Source of the DNA: Allantophomopsis cytisporea
Lineage: Eukaryota; Ascomycota; Leotiomycetes; Phacidiales; Phacidiaceae
Assembly (NCBI GenBank): GCA_024752435.1
Contig: CP103020.1
Location: 1,488,001 to 1,552,000 of the forward strand
DNA length: 64,000 nucleotides
Direction of reading: 5' to 3'
The notes under the pieces are model-generated. The model was not told the origin of the DNA. It saw only the letters and a list, made by a program, of their open reading frames with translations, and ran no database searches. The stretch's first letter is position 1; every line of letters begins with the position of its first letter. The position numbers were made by a program, and so were the translations under genes. Positions 22,568 to 33,557 of the stretch are shown in pieces.

Positions 22568-24602
22568 CTTGTCTGACTATTGGGGGTAGTCGTCGATAGA
22601 TGTCGTGGTGTTGTAGAAAGAAAGTCGTCTTTCAGAAGAGCTGGGACAGCAGCATTTATGAGTAGACCTCCGACAGCTATACGACTCGTTAGGCCAGATT
22701 TCCATTAAGCAGTAGACCAGGTGTAGAGCTTAAGCGAGCCAATGAAGGAAAAGGACAGATGGATAACGCCACATTTACACTTACAAGACACACAGGAAAC
22801 AATGGTGGAAGGCGGATTTAAACTCAGAGTGGATAAGAGACCTTTCGTCTGACTGACTGGAGAGAGCTGGAGCCAATTCTAGAAGATACTTTAAATCGAT
22901 AACACGCTCATCGCCCATCGTCCAATTTCCGTCTCAGACTCTCACTTTCTTGATTCACCATTGCATATTGCACTTGACTGATTTATTTCATCGTTTTATT
23001 ACTCATGAGTAATTCAACCAATCAATCAGTGAGTCAGGTTGAGACTCTGTGTCATCATTTACATACAGTAGGGGGGTTGCTTCACTCTGCTTCAATCATA
23101 CACCTGTCCATTACCATCCAAGGGATGCATATCCGTATCTGTCCTCTCAGCCATGTCACCGGGAACGGAATTTAACACATGGCATTTATGCCTTGACGCA
23201 TTGATACAAGGCTACGAACATGTATGTATGTATGTAATGTACATCAGCCTTAACATCTTGTGCTCTGCTCTCTTCTGCTACCTTATCCCGTACAATCCAC
23301 CAATCTCAAGGTGCGTAATACGAGACATGGTCATACGAAGATGAACATTGCAGATTGTTTCTTCAAGCAGTTCATTGTGTTCCAGTGCATGTGAGCCTTT
23401 CTTGAGCATACAGACATGCGCGGCTGACCACTGCAGATCTTCTCAGCCTCGTGGAACTGCACGCAGTACTTGTAGATCTTGCGTTTATGCTTGACTTCTT
23501 TACTTGAGATCACGGATCAGCTCGCCTTGCACTCGGTCCCTAAAAATAGAGGTCCTCAGTTAGTGAAAAGTCATAAGCACTGACCTTACGGGTTATGAGG
23601 GGTTTGAAAATGAGGACTACATTGGTTTGAACAATCTGTTCTGTATACACCCACTTACTGCCATTGTAGAGTACGTACTGTGGAACTGCCATGCGAATAA
23701 TCATTCTCCTATGAGCTATGGCTTATGTTTCTTGCTTAATAACGACTCAAATTCCAGGAAACATAACAACGGAAGTTTGTTTCCACAAGAATTGATGATT
23801 TAAAAACAAAAAAGAACCAAAAAGAATCAAAGAGACTCCAGATTTCCCTTTTTCATTATGTTTTGTTTGAATTTCTCATTTTTTGGACACGATTCCGTTG
23901 AAAGGTACACAGTAAACATAATGAAGAAATTCATTCGCAACCATATTCATGCAAATTCCAATGATAATAATTAAGAATGTCCGAGCAAGAATGAAACACT
24001 CTCCGCCAACGAAATGAAGATAATTCGAACAGCCATACTCTTTATCCAAAATAAATTACCAGGCATAGTGCTCGAAGTTCTTCACAAATAGACTTTAGTC
24101 AACGGAACCGAATAAACTTGGGATGTAATAAAACATATCAGTGTATAACTAATTCTTTGCATACCGCATAACAATTGTTCCTCTGACCAATAACACCTTC
24201 TGTAGTCGGAGGTTGAAGTTGATTGGCTTTGAGAATCACACATAACTATGAACCATAAGATCGGTGTCAACCAGTAGGAGAGAAGTACCTATGTATCTAG
24301 GTGTAACAATGATGATGGCTACCGTGACGACAACGAGTGAGGCATCTACGCTTCCTAACTTAATCCGTTCTCAAACAAATATGCAGCTAAATAAATATCA
24401 CAAGTGGTATGTATCCATATTTCTAGACCATCGAGCACGCCTGGCAAATAGAAACAGGCAGTGCAATTCAACATCCTCACACCTACAAAGGAACGAGGGC
24501 AGTAAAGACATCTGCCTTCAGATCTTCTGACCATTGACTTTCAGAAATTTGCATTTTCTAAAATCCAAGATATCAATCCTTCTGTATACTAGCAGCTCAA
24601 AT
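22568..24602. other. 2-kb intergenic region upstream of kar2
   Basis: Carries the BiP promoter and the 3' flank of the Hbs1 gene. Mostly AT-rich. A GC-richer island at about 23.33-23.55 kb has a short coding-like minus-strand reading discussed among the findings; I could not assemble a gene from it. Confidence 0.5.
22877..22884 (-). promoter_or_regulatory. heat-shock-element-like inverted GAA pair upstream of kar2
   Basis: TTCTAGAA, a perfect nTTCnnGAAn palindrome, about 310 bases upstream of the BiP start codon and overlapping the end of a plus-strand CCAAT box (22873-22877). BiP genes in fungi are commonly heat-inducible, so the site is plausible, but only the sequence match is seen. Confidence 0.45.
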
Positions 24603-27172
24603 CTACTCTAGCAACCCCGCAGCGACAGTCTCCCCATTACTTCTTAACACGACTCGACTCGGTGCCTCAAGCGGTACGGCGGTATCCAGCTCGATAACAA
24701 CTCTCGCAACAAGACCCGGCTTGATAATCTTGGGCTTCTTCTTCGTAACAGCGCCAGTAGTTTTGTCCAATGTAGCGACCATTTCCTTGATCCTGCCAGC
24801 GGCTTGCAAACGTCCACGATGGACATCAAGCAACATGGGAGTAATGAACTCAAAGGCTAGGACCTTAGCCGTAAAGTGCTTGACACACTTGATAGGATTT
24901 GTAGGACTGCAGAGAACATCACCAATCTTAAGGTGGGCAGGATCGATATCGCTAAGGTGAAGGACGGCATTCTGGCCCGCGACGGCCCAGTCAGCGCCCT
25001 GATCATCGACCTCGATAGACTTGATATATGCCTTCTCGCCGCTCGGTTGTGCGAGGAGCGCATCGCCGGTTTGTAGTGAGCCGGCTTCGATGCGACCAGA
25101 TACAGAGAGCGGATTCTGGACACCGCCGCGGAAGATGTCGCCTATAGTAAGACGAAGAGGTTTGTCAAGCGCTCTGGCTATTGGTTCTGCGTTGTCGAGT
25201 TCTTCGACGAGGGTTGGGCCCGTGTACCAGGCGGCTGCAGGCTCTTTAGAGCGGCGGGCAATGTTGTCCCCATTAAGGCCAGAGAGAGGGATGAAGGTGA
25301 TGTTCCTTGAGAGGAAACCAGCGGTGGTGAGGAAAGAACCTATTTGCTGCGAGATCTCCTCGAAGCGGCCCTGATTCCAGTGTACTGTGTCGAGCTTGTT
25401 GACCGCAATGATAACTTTTTGCACGCCCATACTGCGAACCAATAACGCGTGCTCCTTGGTTTGACCCTTGAGTCCAGATTCAAATGAACCTGTGCTAGCA
25501 TCGATGACAAGAACTGCAAAGTCTGCTTGACTGGCTCCTGCAATCATATTTGGAATGAAGTCACGATGGCCTGGAGCATCGAGGATAGTGAAATCCGTCT
25601 TTTCTGTTGAGAACTTGTTCATAGCAATATCGATTGTCACACCACGAGCACGCTCTTCTGTGCCTTGATCCAATACCCATGCGAGAGCGAAGGATGACTT
25701 GCCCATCTTTTCAGCATCCTTGCGATACTTCTCCACTGTTCGTTCATCCACTACTTTGAGATCGTATAACAATCGACCCATGAGTGTACTCTTGCCAGCA
25801 TCCACATGACCTTTGGCACTGATTAGCTAGAATACAAGCAGTAATGGAAACCCAAAAACATACCAATAACAACGAAGTTCGCCGCATTCTTCGGCTTAGT
25901 CTTTTCGTACTCTGCCAAAACATCCAGGTTCTTACTCGTCGCTCTTGGTGTGGAATCAAGCTTCATAGCTTCCACTCCACTGGCAATCTGATCTGCTTTC
26001 TTCTCTCCATTGGTTTTCGGAGGACCTTTGCTACTCTTACTACTAGCTATATGATATCAGTATTAGTTTTTCGGTCTCGCAGAATGCGTCGAACCTTTCG
26101 ATTGAGCTGCAATGACTATGTCATCTGGACTTGGTCCTGAAAAGGCGTCAGTCAGCTCAATGGAAACATCTTGTCTAACATATGGTAAACTGAAAAGCCT
26201 AGGAGTAGACGATGGCGTCACTGAAGTTGGCCCTCCAAATAGAACATTGGCGAACGCTGATGGTTTGGCTTGCTCCACAGGCGGACCCGAAGGCACTGGT
26301 ACAGCTTCAACAGTAGGCTGGATTGGTGCTACTGGCGCTGCCGATTCACTAGCTTTTCTATGAGGACTGGAATTCTTGCGCTTGCGAGCCGGATAGGTGC
26401 GTGGTTGCGGCTCTGTGGATTTGTCTTTGGTGTTCCCTTGAACGCTGTCCTGGAGCGTCATTTCAGCCATAGGCTTCGAGACCTCATTCCCAGAGGTAGA
26501 TGACTTCTGCTCCTCCGCCTTCTTCTTTCTGGCAGCAGCGAGCGCTTGTAGTTTCGACATCTTTGGAGGGCCATCGGCTGAGCCACCAAGCAGTCCTCCT
26601 TTGGGTTGTATAGGTTCGATGAAGACAGTCTGCCTCTCCGAAGGAACGCCAAACCAAGGAGTATCTCGGAAGAAATCTTGAAAGTTATTCGAGGGTTTTA
26701 CACTGAATGGAGGTAAAGGCATGGCCAGATGGCCACTCTCGGTTTCTGCTTGCATTGTCAGTATTCATGTTTAGCGCTGAACTGTCGCATCTTATAGAGA
26801 CGCACCTCGTTCCATATGTTCTTCGTTTCTCATCGATCCTCCTAGACTTTCAACCCCAAAACTGGTATAAGGAAATAAACTTGGCCCACCTTTATTCTTT
26901 GGTGTTTGATTCTTCGCTTTTTTCGATGCCGCACTCACCGAATTGAGTAGGTAATTCACGGTCTTCTCGATATCGTAGTAATAGTGCCATAATGATTCTT
27001 GAATCTGGTGGTCGGTGACAGGTACATCTGAGCCCAAGAGTTCGCGCACTTTGATAGTGCCTTCTCGCATCTGCTGTTGGTCTTCTTCGCTGAGTTCGTC
27101 TTCTTCCTCACCATCGTAATCGTCGAGCTCCTCGTCGAGATCTAAATTCTTAATGAGTTTATGGCGTGACAT
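24603..27172 (-). CDS. hbs1: Hbs1-type ribosome-rescue GTPase
   Basis: An eEF1A/eRF3-like translational GTPase that, with Dom34/Pelota, splits stalled ribosomes in no-go and non-stop decay. Minus-strand exons are 27172-26806, 26748-26095, 26046-25864 and 25810-24603, giving 803 residues. The acidic N-terminal Hbs1 domain shows LWHYYYDIEKTVNYLLN at about 67-83. Exon 2 carries a linker with FQDFFRDTPWF and KMSKLQALAAARKKK. The G domain starts at the last junction: GHVDAGKST (G1), DAPGHRDF (G3), NKLD (G4). EF-Tu domains II and III follow and end in VAAGLLE. The second intron begins with the unusual donor GTTCGA, but splicing there is required because read-through meets a stop. Introns are 48-57 bp. 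Confidence 0.93.
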
Positions 27173-28500
27173 GATCTTGATCTATGGGTATCTCGTTGTA
27201 ATATGTAACACTGTGCAAAGGGAAATGGGAGGAATGAGTCTGAGTAGAAGTATGAGGCGGCTACAATTATCGAGATACCTTAGTGGTTGGTGGTGGGGCG
27301 AGTTTCTGACGTCGTTAAGGTACAGTAGTTTAAAAGCTGGCTATAACGGACCCCCAAAAATGTACCTTGAAGCAGATGAAGACGGCTAGATCAGACGGCT
27401 CCACATGCTCCCAGACGTACGACATGCCGTACATATTGATATTGCCAAGTAAGAGTATGTAAATTTGTATTATGTATCGATAATCTTGGGTACTTTTTGA
27501 GACTCCGCTGCTGTTGCTGCTGCTGTTGCTGTTGCTGTTCATGGTCGAATCCGTAACCGTTACTCTGCAGACTGAACGTTATCCTTCACAGATATAAATG
27601 TAATGTGATGAGCAGCTTTTTCTTGCAGGTTGCAGTGTCATATGGCAATCAATCTTATGGTTAAGCCGTAAATTGGCTTCGTTCATACATTCCATGCATA
27701 TGTCTTAATATGAGTTTCCAGTATCATGGAACACCAGCATCGAGCCTTGATACGTAGGAGAAGAGTGAGAGCGGGAATGAAATGGGCCATCTCATCTTTG
27801 AAAATCGATCGATAGTCCGTTATCCAGCTTTCATTATACCTTAACTTCCTTCACCTAATTACCTCATGATTTCTGGCACAAGTCAAAGCAAACTTTGGCG
27901 GGGGTTGACGGTCCATGCACACGCAGACAATCCAATCAAGTCAAAATCGAGGATTTGATCTTCATCCACTCTTGATGTTTGAAAGAAAAGACTATCATTG
28001 CTATCTATGCGATGAGACTAAAATACCTTATCTTACCTTGTATACCTTCTCGCCGGTCAGGGTACGAAAGGATGACTTTGGACTAAGAAAAGAGAGATGG
28101 ATGGCGAAGTCAGTTGGAAAAGGAATACAACACGGCAAGAGTATATATACCTATACAATTGCAACAATTCAAAACAGCACATTTATTTATTGAGCTTGGA
28201 ACTTGAATTAGACGCGATGTCCACAGCATTTATCTAGACAATAGCCAGAGATGCATTATAATACGTGAATGAAGCCAAACGGTAGACTTGTGGTACCACT
28301 TGATATTGAGATGGGTATACAAGTACTTACCTTGAGATATTCCAAAAGTGCTTTCCTTGAGGTTTGACCTCAGTCGCGCTACAATTCCTACGCGGCGAAA
28401 CGCGTCTTCCAAACTCACGACCTCAGCACCTCTGAAAGCATTTACCTCTGTCACCATTCACAACCAAAAACCACGACGGGGAAAATCCGCGAACACCATC
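27173..28500. other. divergent promoter region, hbs1/nse2
   Basis: 1.3 kb between two divergent starts. Contains a short CAG/CTG-type trinucleotide stretch near 27510-27540. No gene was recognised. Confidence 0.55.
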
Positions 28501-29826
28501 ATGTCTTCCCGTCGTCTGGTTTCGCGAACACAACGCACAGCTGAAAGCCAACCAACACCCTCACGACCCACAACCCAGCGATCAGCTGCTAGTCTTCCAC
28601 CATATCAACCACCATCCTGTCCACTCACCGACAACGGCAAGCGCGACCTCGAGGCAATAACCCAGAACCAAGACTACAGAAAATATTCCGAACATCTCAA
28701 GCGAGCCATTGACGAGATCACCGGAACAGCAGCAGATGCATTAGAACGATTTGAAGCGCAAAAACGCTCAGTCGAGAAGCGCGCACAACGTCGGGCACAG
28801 GATGGGAGCCCGCGTGACAAGACGGAAGCAGAGGAGCAACTTGAAGAACATCTTGCCGAAATGGAGAGCAAAGTCGAGACGCTGACAGCTGATGCTGAGA
28901 AGGCGATGCGGGATCTGATCGACTATCAAGAAGAGCTTGCACAACAAACAAGTTCTCTCCGGGAAATCACTGAGAACCTCGCGTCCGTGCCTGCACCTGC
29001 CCCACGGTCTCGCCGTCGCCCCGTGGATGCCGATTCGGATGCTGAGGATGGAGACTACGAAGAGCCTATCGAACGGGAAATGCCTGCTAGCATTCTAAGC
29101 CCAACGGAGCTCATGCGCTTGGCTCAGCAGCAGCATACCTCGTCATGGAATACGAAGAGCATGCGGGCACGATATGCGGAGAATAATGATTACAAGGGGT
29201 TCAGGGGCGTTATTCACAACTCGAAATATTCCGGAGAGAATGCGCCGCCTGTTCCGCATTCACGCACCTGGTTCCCGGAGGATGCTAGTAGACCTGGCCG
29301 CAGATCTCAGATCCATCCGGATGAAGACGACGATGATGTTGTGGTGGAGGGATTGACGATGAGTTTGAAGTGTCCTCTTACGCTGCGAATGTTCAAGGAA
29401 CCGTACAGCAATCGCAAATGTCCACATGTCTTTGAGAAGGATGCTATACTGGAGTTCCACAGGCAAAATGCAGTATCGGCCCAGGAGGGAGGTAGAAGAC
29501 GAGGACAAAACGTGGCTCCGAAACAACTGAAGTGCCCACAGACTGGTTGTGTGGCTATGTTGGAACTGGACGATTTCTTTGTTGATGCGTTGACGGTGAG
29601 GCAAGTGAAGAGAGCGAGGGAGGCGGAGCAGAGGGGGGAGAGCGATGATGACGTTGATGACGACTCTAGATTACCCGCAGGCAGTCAGAGAAGGCCAGAG
29701 GAGATTGACGACGAAGAGATTCGGAGACGTCGGACTTTGGATGTCAAGAGGGAGAAAGAAAGTGCCAGAAACCTCTCCCAAACAGTTGATGGGGATAGCG
29801 ATGTTGAAATGGCTAATGATGATTGA
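28501..29826 (+). CDS. nse2: SMC5-SMC6 complex SUMO ligase Nse2/Mms21-like
   Basis: A SP-RING E3 SUMO ligase that would work with the Smc5-Smc6 complex in recombinational repair. Single exon, 441 residues. The N-terminal half is a charged, mostly helical region predicted to coil against Smc5 (about 60-160). The SP-RING is at about residues 283-370: SLKCPLTLRMFKEPYSNRKC with the following PHVFEK, then LKCPQTGC, giving the C..C.H..C..C zinc ligands. The tail is acidic and repeats Asp/Glu. The frame is open 51 codons further upstream, but MSSRRLVSR follows an A/C-rich leader and is preferred as start. Longer than yeast Mms21 (267 residues), mainly through the acidic tail and insertions. Confidence 0.85.
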   Translation: MSSRRLVSRTQRTAESQPTPSRPTTQRSAASLPPYQPPSCPLTDNGKRDLEAITQNQDYRKYSEHLKRAIDEITGTAADALERFEAQKRSVEKRAQRRAQDGSPRDKTEAEEQLEEHLAEMESKVETLTADAEKAMRDLIDYQEELAQQTSSLREITENLASVPAPAPRSRRRPVDADSDAEDGDYEEPIEREMPASILSPTELMRLAQQQHTSSWNTKSMRARYAENNDYKGFRGVIHNSKYSGENAPPVPHSRTWFPEDASRPGRRSQIHPDEDDDDVVVEGLTMSLKCPLTLRMFKEPYSNRKCPHVFEKDAILEFHRQNAVSAQEGGRRRGQNVAPKQLKCPQTGCVAMLELDDFFVDALTVRQVKRAREAEQRGESDDDVDDDSRLPAGSQRRPEEIDDEEIRRRRTLDVKREKESARNLSQTVDGDSDVEMANDD

Positions 29827-31176
29827 TGAGCTACCGATACCCTACCACTTGCAGCATATTTCGTGGCGCAAGCTGAACAAATACAAGCTTTTAGAAGAGT
29901 ACACACATTGCTGTACCTGATGATGATCTTTGAGAAGACTATAACACAACAAAGGCCACAAAATACATACTCGCGGAGATGCTACATGACGGATGGGCGA
30001 CTGAGAGCTATCCATTTATCAAGAGCAATACAAGCCGAATATACGTATGTTCGGGTGGTCCGTCGTGCAAATATTGGCGAGTTATTTTGTGCAGAATATT
30101 TGCGAGTGATATTTTCAGGAGAAATGCAAGAGTTGTTGCACTATTTGAGCTATCTACCAAGGCAAACTCCGTACAACAATGATATCCTGGTGTTTCAAAC
30201 AAGCTCTCTGTCACTAGTCGCTACTTTTGCTCTTTCTGAACATAAGTTTGGTTGAGTTTTGTGTAACATACAGCATGTTTCAAGTGTTTCTATATTGTAC
30301 TAGCTGTATACCCACGCAACTATATACTGATACTCTTGTATTTCATGCAGCTCTCTTTTTGGATAACCAGTACTTCTACTAAACAAGATATAATGCATCT
30401 GGGCTGCTATAGTATTGCGAAATAAATTATGATAAAAACCATCCAACCAGGAAGTGCTAAAGCTATGTCCTTCTACTCAATATGCAAAGGTACATCTGTT
30501 ATGCCAAGATCCATCCTGTCCTTTCACAAACTGTACTTGTAGACTTTTGTGTATATCGAGAGAACTATATACAGGCGTGTAGCGTAAATCCTGGCACGCC
30601 GTTGGGTTTTTCATTCTCTGACAGCATTCAAGATGATTCTCAGTGTCGACCATTTCGTGTAGACATTTACTTCCATACTCTCTTATTATGAAGATATCAA
30701 AATACCGAAACTCACGTCAGCAGCTCAGATCAGTATGTATGCCAACAAGCAGTAAGTAAGCACTCAGCAACATAAGTCATCTGGTTGGTGGGAAACGTAT
30801 TTTACTCTGCAGATATAAATCTTGGCCGGTAGGTATTAAAGAGGCGTAGTATTGTGAGTCGAATCGATTGGTCAATGATTGTGTTCATCCCAACATGCGT
30901 CGATTCTAGAGGATGCGGAGGTCTTGTTAGCCGTATCGACAGGGATTTGTATGCAAAGTTATCGTATGACAAATGAGTCAAAATTCACTCAAAATTTGAC
31001 GATGGAGTCGAAAAGACCCCGTGCATCTTCAAATTTCAAGCATATAAGCTATCGTCCCAGCATACAGAATCGAAAACCAGCCTGTAAATTTGTATCTTTT
31101 GTTAATGATTACCACCAATAACTGAGTATCACAGTGTCTTCAGAAGTTCGGAAGATACTGACCCCTTCGCAGCAAA
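29827..31176. other. intergenic region, no gene seen
   Basis: AT-rich, 1.35 kb; several short frames without motifs. Contains the promoter of the downstream monooxygenase gene. Confidence 0.55.
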
Positions 31177-32682
31177 ATGGCATCTCAAGACTTCGACGTT
31201 ATTATCGTTGGTCGTGGACCCGTTGGCCTCTTCTTAGCATGCGAGCTTCGTCTCCAAGACGTCTCTGTTCTCGTCGTTGAGCGCCGCACACAAATTGGCC
31301 TGGACAGCATTCCCGAGACTCGTGCGTGTGCTATACACGGACGCACCAACGAGATTCTCGAAAGCCGTGGGATCCTCTCAAGGTTTGAGGAAACGAGCAT
31401 TCGGAGTAACTGGTGGCATTTTGGTGTCCTCGAAACTCGATTGGATTTCAATGCACTAGCGAATGAGTCAGATCAGAATTGCGTCTCGTTCATTCCACAG
31501 AATAAGACGGAGGAGATTTTGAATGCTCGTGCTCTTGAGCTGGGGGCTGTTATCAGACTTGGTGTCCGTGTTGAGACTTTGGAGCAGTCATCTGATAATG
31601 TCACCATCACTGGATCTAGTGTAAACTCAGAACCCGATGCTGTTGAAGACTCTTTCGTGGCTAAAGGAAAGTATCTTGTCGGAGCGGATGGATGGAATAG
31701 CTCCATTCGGAGAATGGCAGGGTTCGAATGGGAACGTAACGCAGGAACCCACGTGCTATTTGCAGCCGAGGCGATTCCCACTGTCGATATGGAGCCCTTT
31801 TTTGTCCTCAAAAACGAAAAAGGCCTTGCCTTTTCTGTCAAGCTGAATGTAAAAAGTGGTCGCTCACGCATAGCGGCGTGGACTCCCGCGCGATCTGACA
31901 CGCCTGTTGATACTCCCTTGACTTTGGAAGAATGCAACCAGACCTTCGCGGAAGTTACGGGTAAGGATTACAAGTTTGTCAATCCATGTGGCTTGGCCCG
32001 CCTCAGCAATGAATCCGGTTGTGTCACATCTTATCGCAAGGGGCGTGTACTCTTGGGAGGCGATGCTGCTCATAGACACCTTCCCGCTGGTGGTCAAGGA
32101 ATGAATCTTGGTATACAGGAAGTCACTAATCTTGGATGGAAGCTGGGGGCAGTGATTCGTGGTGAAGCAGTCGAATCGTTATTGGATACATATGGCTCCG
32201 AAAGACTTCCCTTCGCCCATGCAGTCGTCAAGAACACCACTGCTCAATCACTTCTTCTCTTCGCCCACGATGGTCCATCTTTGGCAATGAGGAACACTAT
32301 GAATGAGCTGCTGGAAGTGCCCGAGGCAAACCGTAAACTTGCTAGAAAGATGAGTGGCTTCGCCTATGCATACCCAACTCCACTTGAAATCATACGCCCA
32401 AATGGATGGAGTTCACTTCCTGAAGACTTGAGCGGGAGACGTGTCCCAGATGTTTTGGTGCGCCTTAGGAACAGCGAGGAAAGGCGCTTATCTACTTTCT
32501 TAAGGGCCGGAAAATGGGTTCAACTTTCTTTCAATGGAAAGCCATCTACACCAGCATTTGGTGAGCGAACAGAGGTTGTCGATGTAACGACCGTTCTTAA
32601 TGATCGAGGAGAGAACTTTGCTACTATATACAGTGAAGTCTTGATTCGCCCGGATGGTCATTTTGGCTTTGGCAAGCTTTGA
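31177..32682 (+). CDS. FAD-dependent aromatic-ring hydroxylase family monooxygenase
   Basis: A group A flavoprotein monooxygenase of the phenol 2-monooxygenase/TfdB type; the substrate cannot be told from sequence. Intronless, 501 residues. The N-terminal Rossmann motif is VIIVGRGPVGLFLACEL, with Arg where the consensus GxGxxG usually has a small residue. YLVGADGWNSSIRR is the DG motif. GDAAHRHLPAGGQGMNLGIQ binds the FAD ribityl and pyrophosphate. The C-terminal segment (about 420-501) resembles the thioredoxin-like tail of this group but is short. No tailoring genes, PKS or NRPS lie next to it, so it is likely catabolic or stand-alone. Flanks are AT-rich. Confidence 0.9.
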   Translation: MASQDFDVIIVGRGPVGLFLACELRLQDVSVLVVERRTQIGLDSIPETRACAIHGRTNEILESRGILSRFEETSIRSNWWHFGVLETRLDFNALANESDQNCVSFIPQNKTEEILNARALELGAVIRLGVRVETLEQSSDNVTITGSSVNSEPDAVEDSFVAKGKYLVGADGWNSSIRRMAGFEWERNAGTHVLFAAEAIPTVDMEPFFVLKNEKGLAFSVKLNVKSGRSRIAAWTPARSDTPVDTPLTLEECNQTFAEVTGKDYKFVNPCGLARLSNESGCVTSYRKGRVLLGGDAAHRHLPAGGQGMNLGIQEVTNLGWKLGAVIRGEAVESLLDTYGSERLPFAHAVVKNTTAQSLLLFAHDGPSLAMRNTMNELLEVPEANRKLARKMSGFAYAYPTPLEIIRPNGWSSLPEDLSGRRVPDVLVRLRNSEERRLSTFLRAGKWVQLSFNGKPSTPAFGERTEVVDVTTVLNDRGENFATIYSEVLIRPDGHFGFGKL

Positions 32683-33557
32683 GCTATCGTGTTTTCTTGA
32701 TATGAGAGCATAATTTCCCTTATCTAGTATAATTTGGAAACCCAATCAGCATGCCCGAACTAAGCTCTTCACTTCCTTGGATATTAGACTGGAACATTAT
32801 ACAGACTAGAGAAACGTTGACGGAGTGAAAGTTTGCGTAGGCACATATGTCAAAGATATAAATCAGTGAATGGGATCGCCTCTAAGACTTTGAGATGCCT
32901 TCGAGATTGAGCCTCCCTTTTGAGACGTAGCCCGCCAGCCAGTAAATCATAATATATTGCTCAGAGTTTGTGAATAGCATTTGTGGAGGGAAGCCTAAGA
33001 ACCGCGGCTGATATGTATACATTACACTCTAGTATGTATATTACACTGTATTCGTCTGTCATATACGCCTGGCAGACAATCGTGTTAGATGGCCTATGAT
33101 GATTCACGGCTGGGCCACAGCCATTTTTGTTGAAACAGGTTAATATTGGTCAATATGATGAGTTGATATAGATGTTCACCTTCCACTCCTTCTCCTAAGA
33201 TTCGCCGAAAGATATACGGTGTAAAAAGATGCAAACTGCCTGACGAAACGATTGGTTGTTGAGCTATAACTTCTTCCACTATATAGAGGCTGTGACGCTT
33301 CATTTGCGCTTGATACAATCCACAGCTGCATATATTCATATTATCCGAATCGACCTATCTCCACGACCTTAGGCAGCACTGATAATGCTCACAGTGCATA
33401 CACATCAAAACTCACACATAAATTGAACACCATTTCAAGTCCGAACTGTTTCATAAGAAATATATAATTTCCTCTTTCATTCATTGTCAGTCATACAAAT
33501 ATCCAGGCATTTTATCTATCATCTATTTTCCTAACCCACAAACATGCCATGCTAAAC
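32683..33557. other. convergent intergenic region
   Basis: Between the stops of the monooxygenase and met10 genes; AT-rich, nothing recognised. Confidence 0.6.

Noticed and set aside
23659..23692. Tiny first exon starting MAVPQYVLYNG
   Set aside because: Joined to the next acceptor it gives a stop after seven more codons; it does not connect to the coding-like DRVQGELIRDLK frame.
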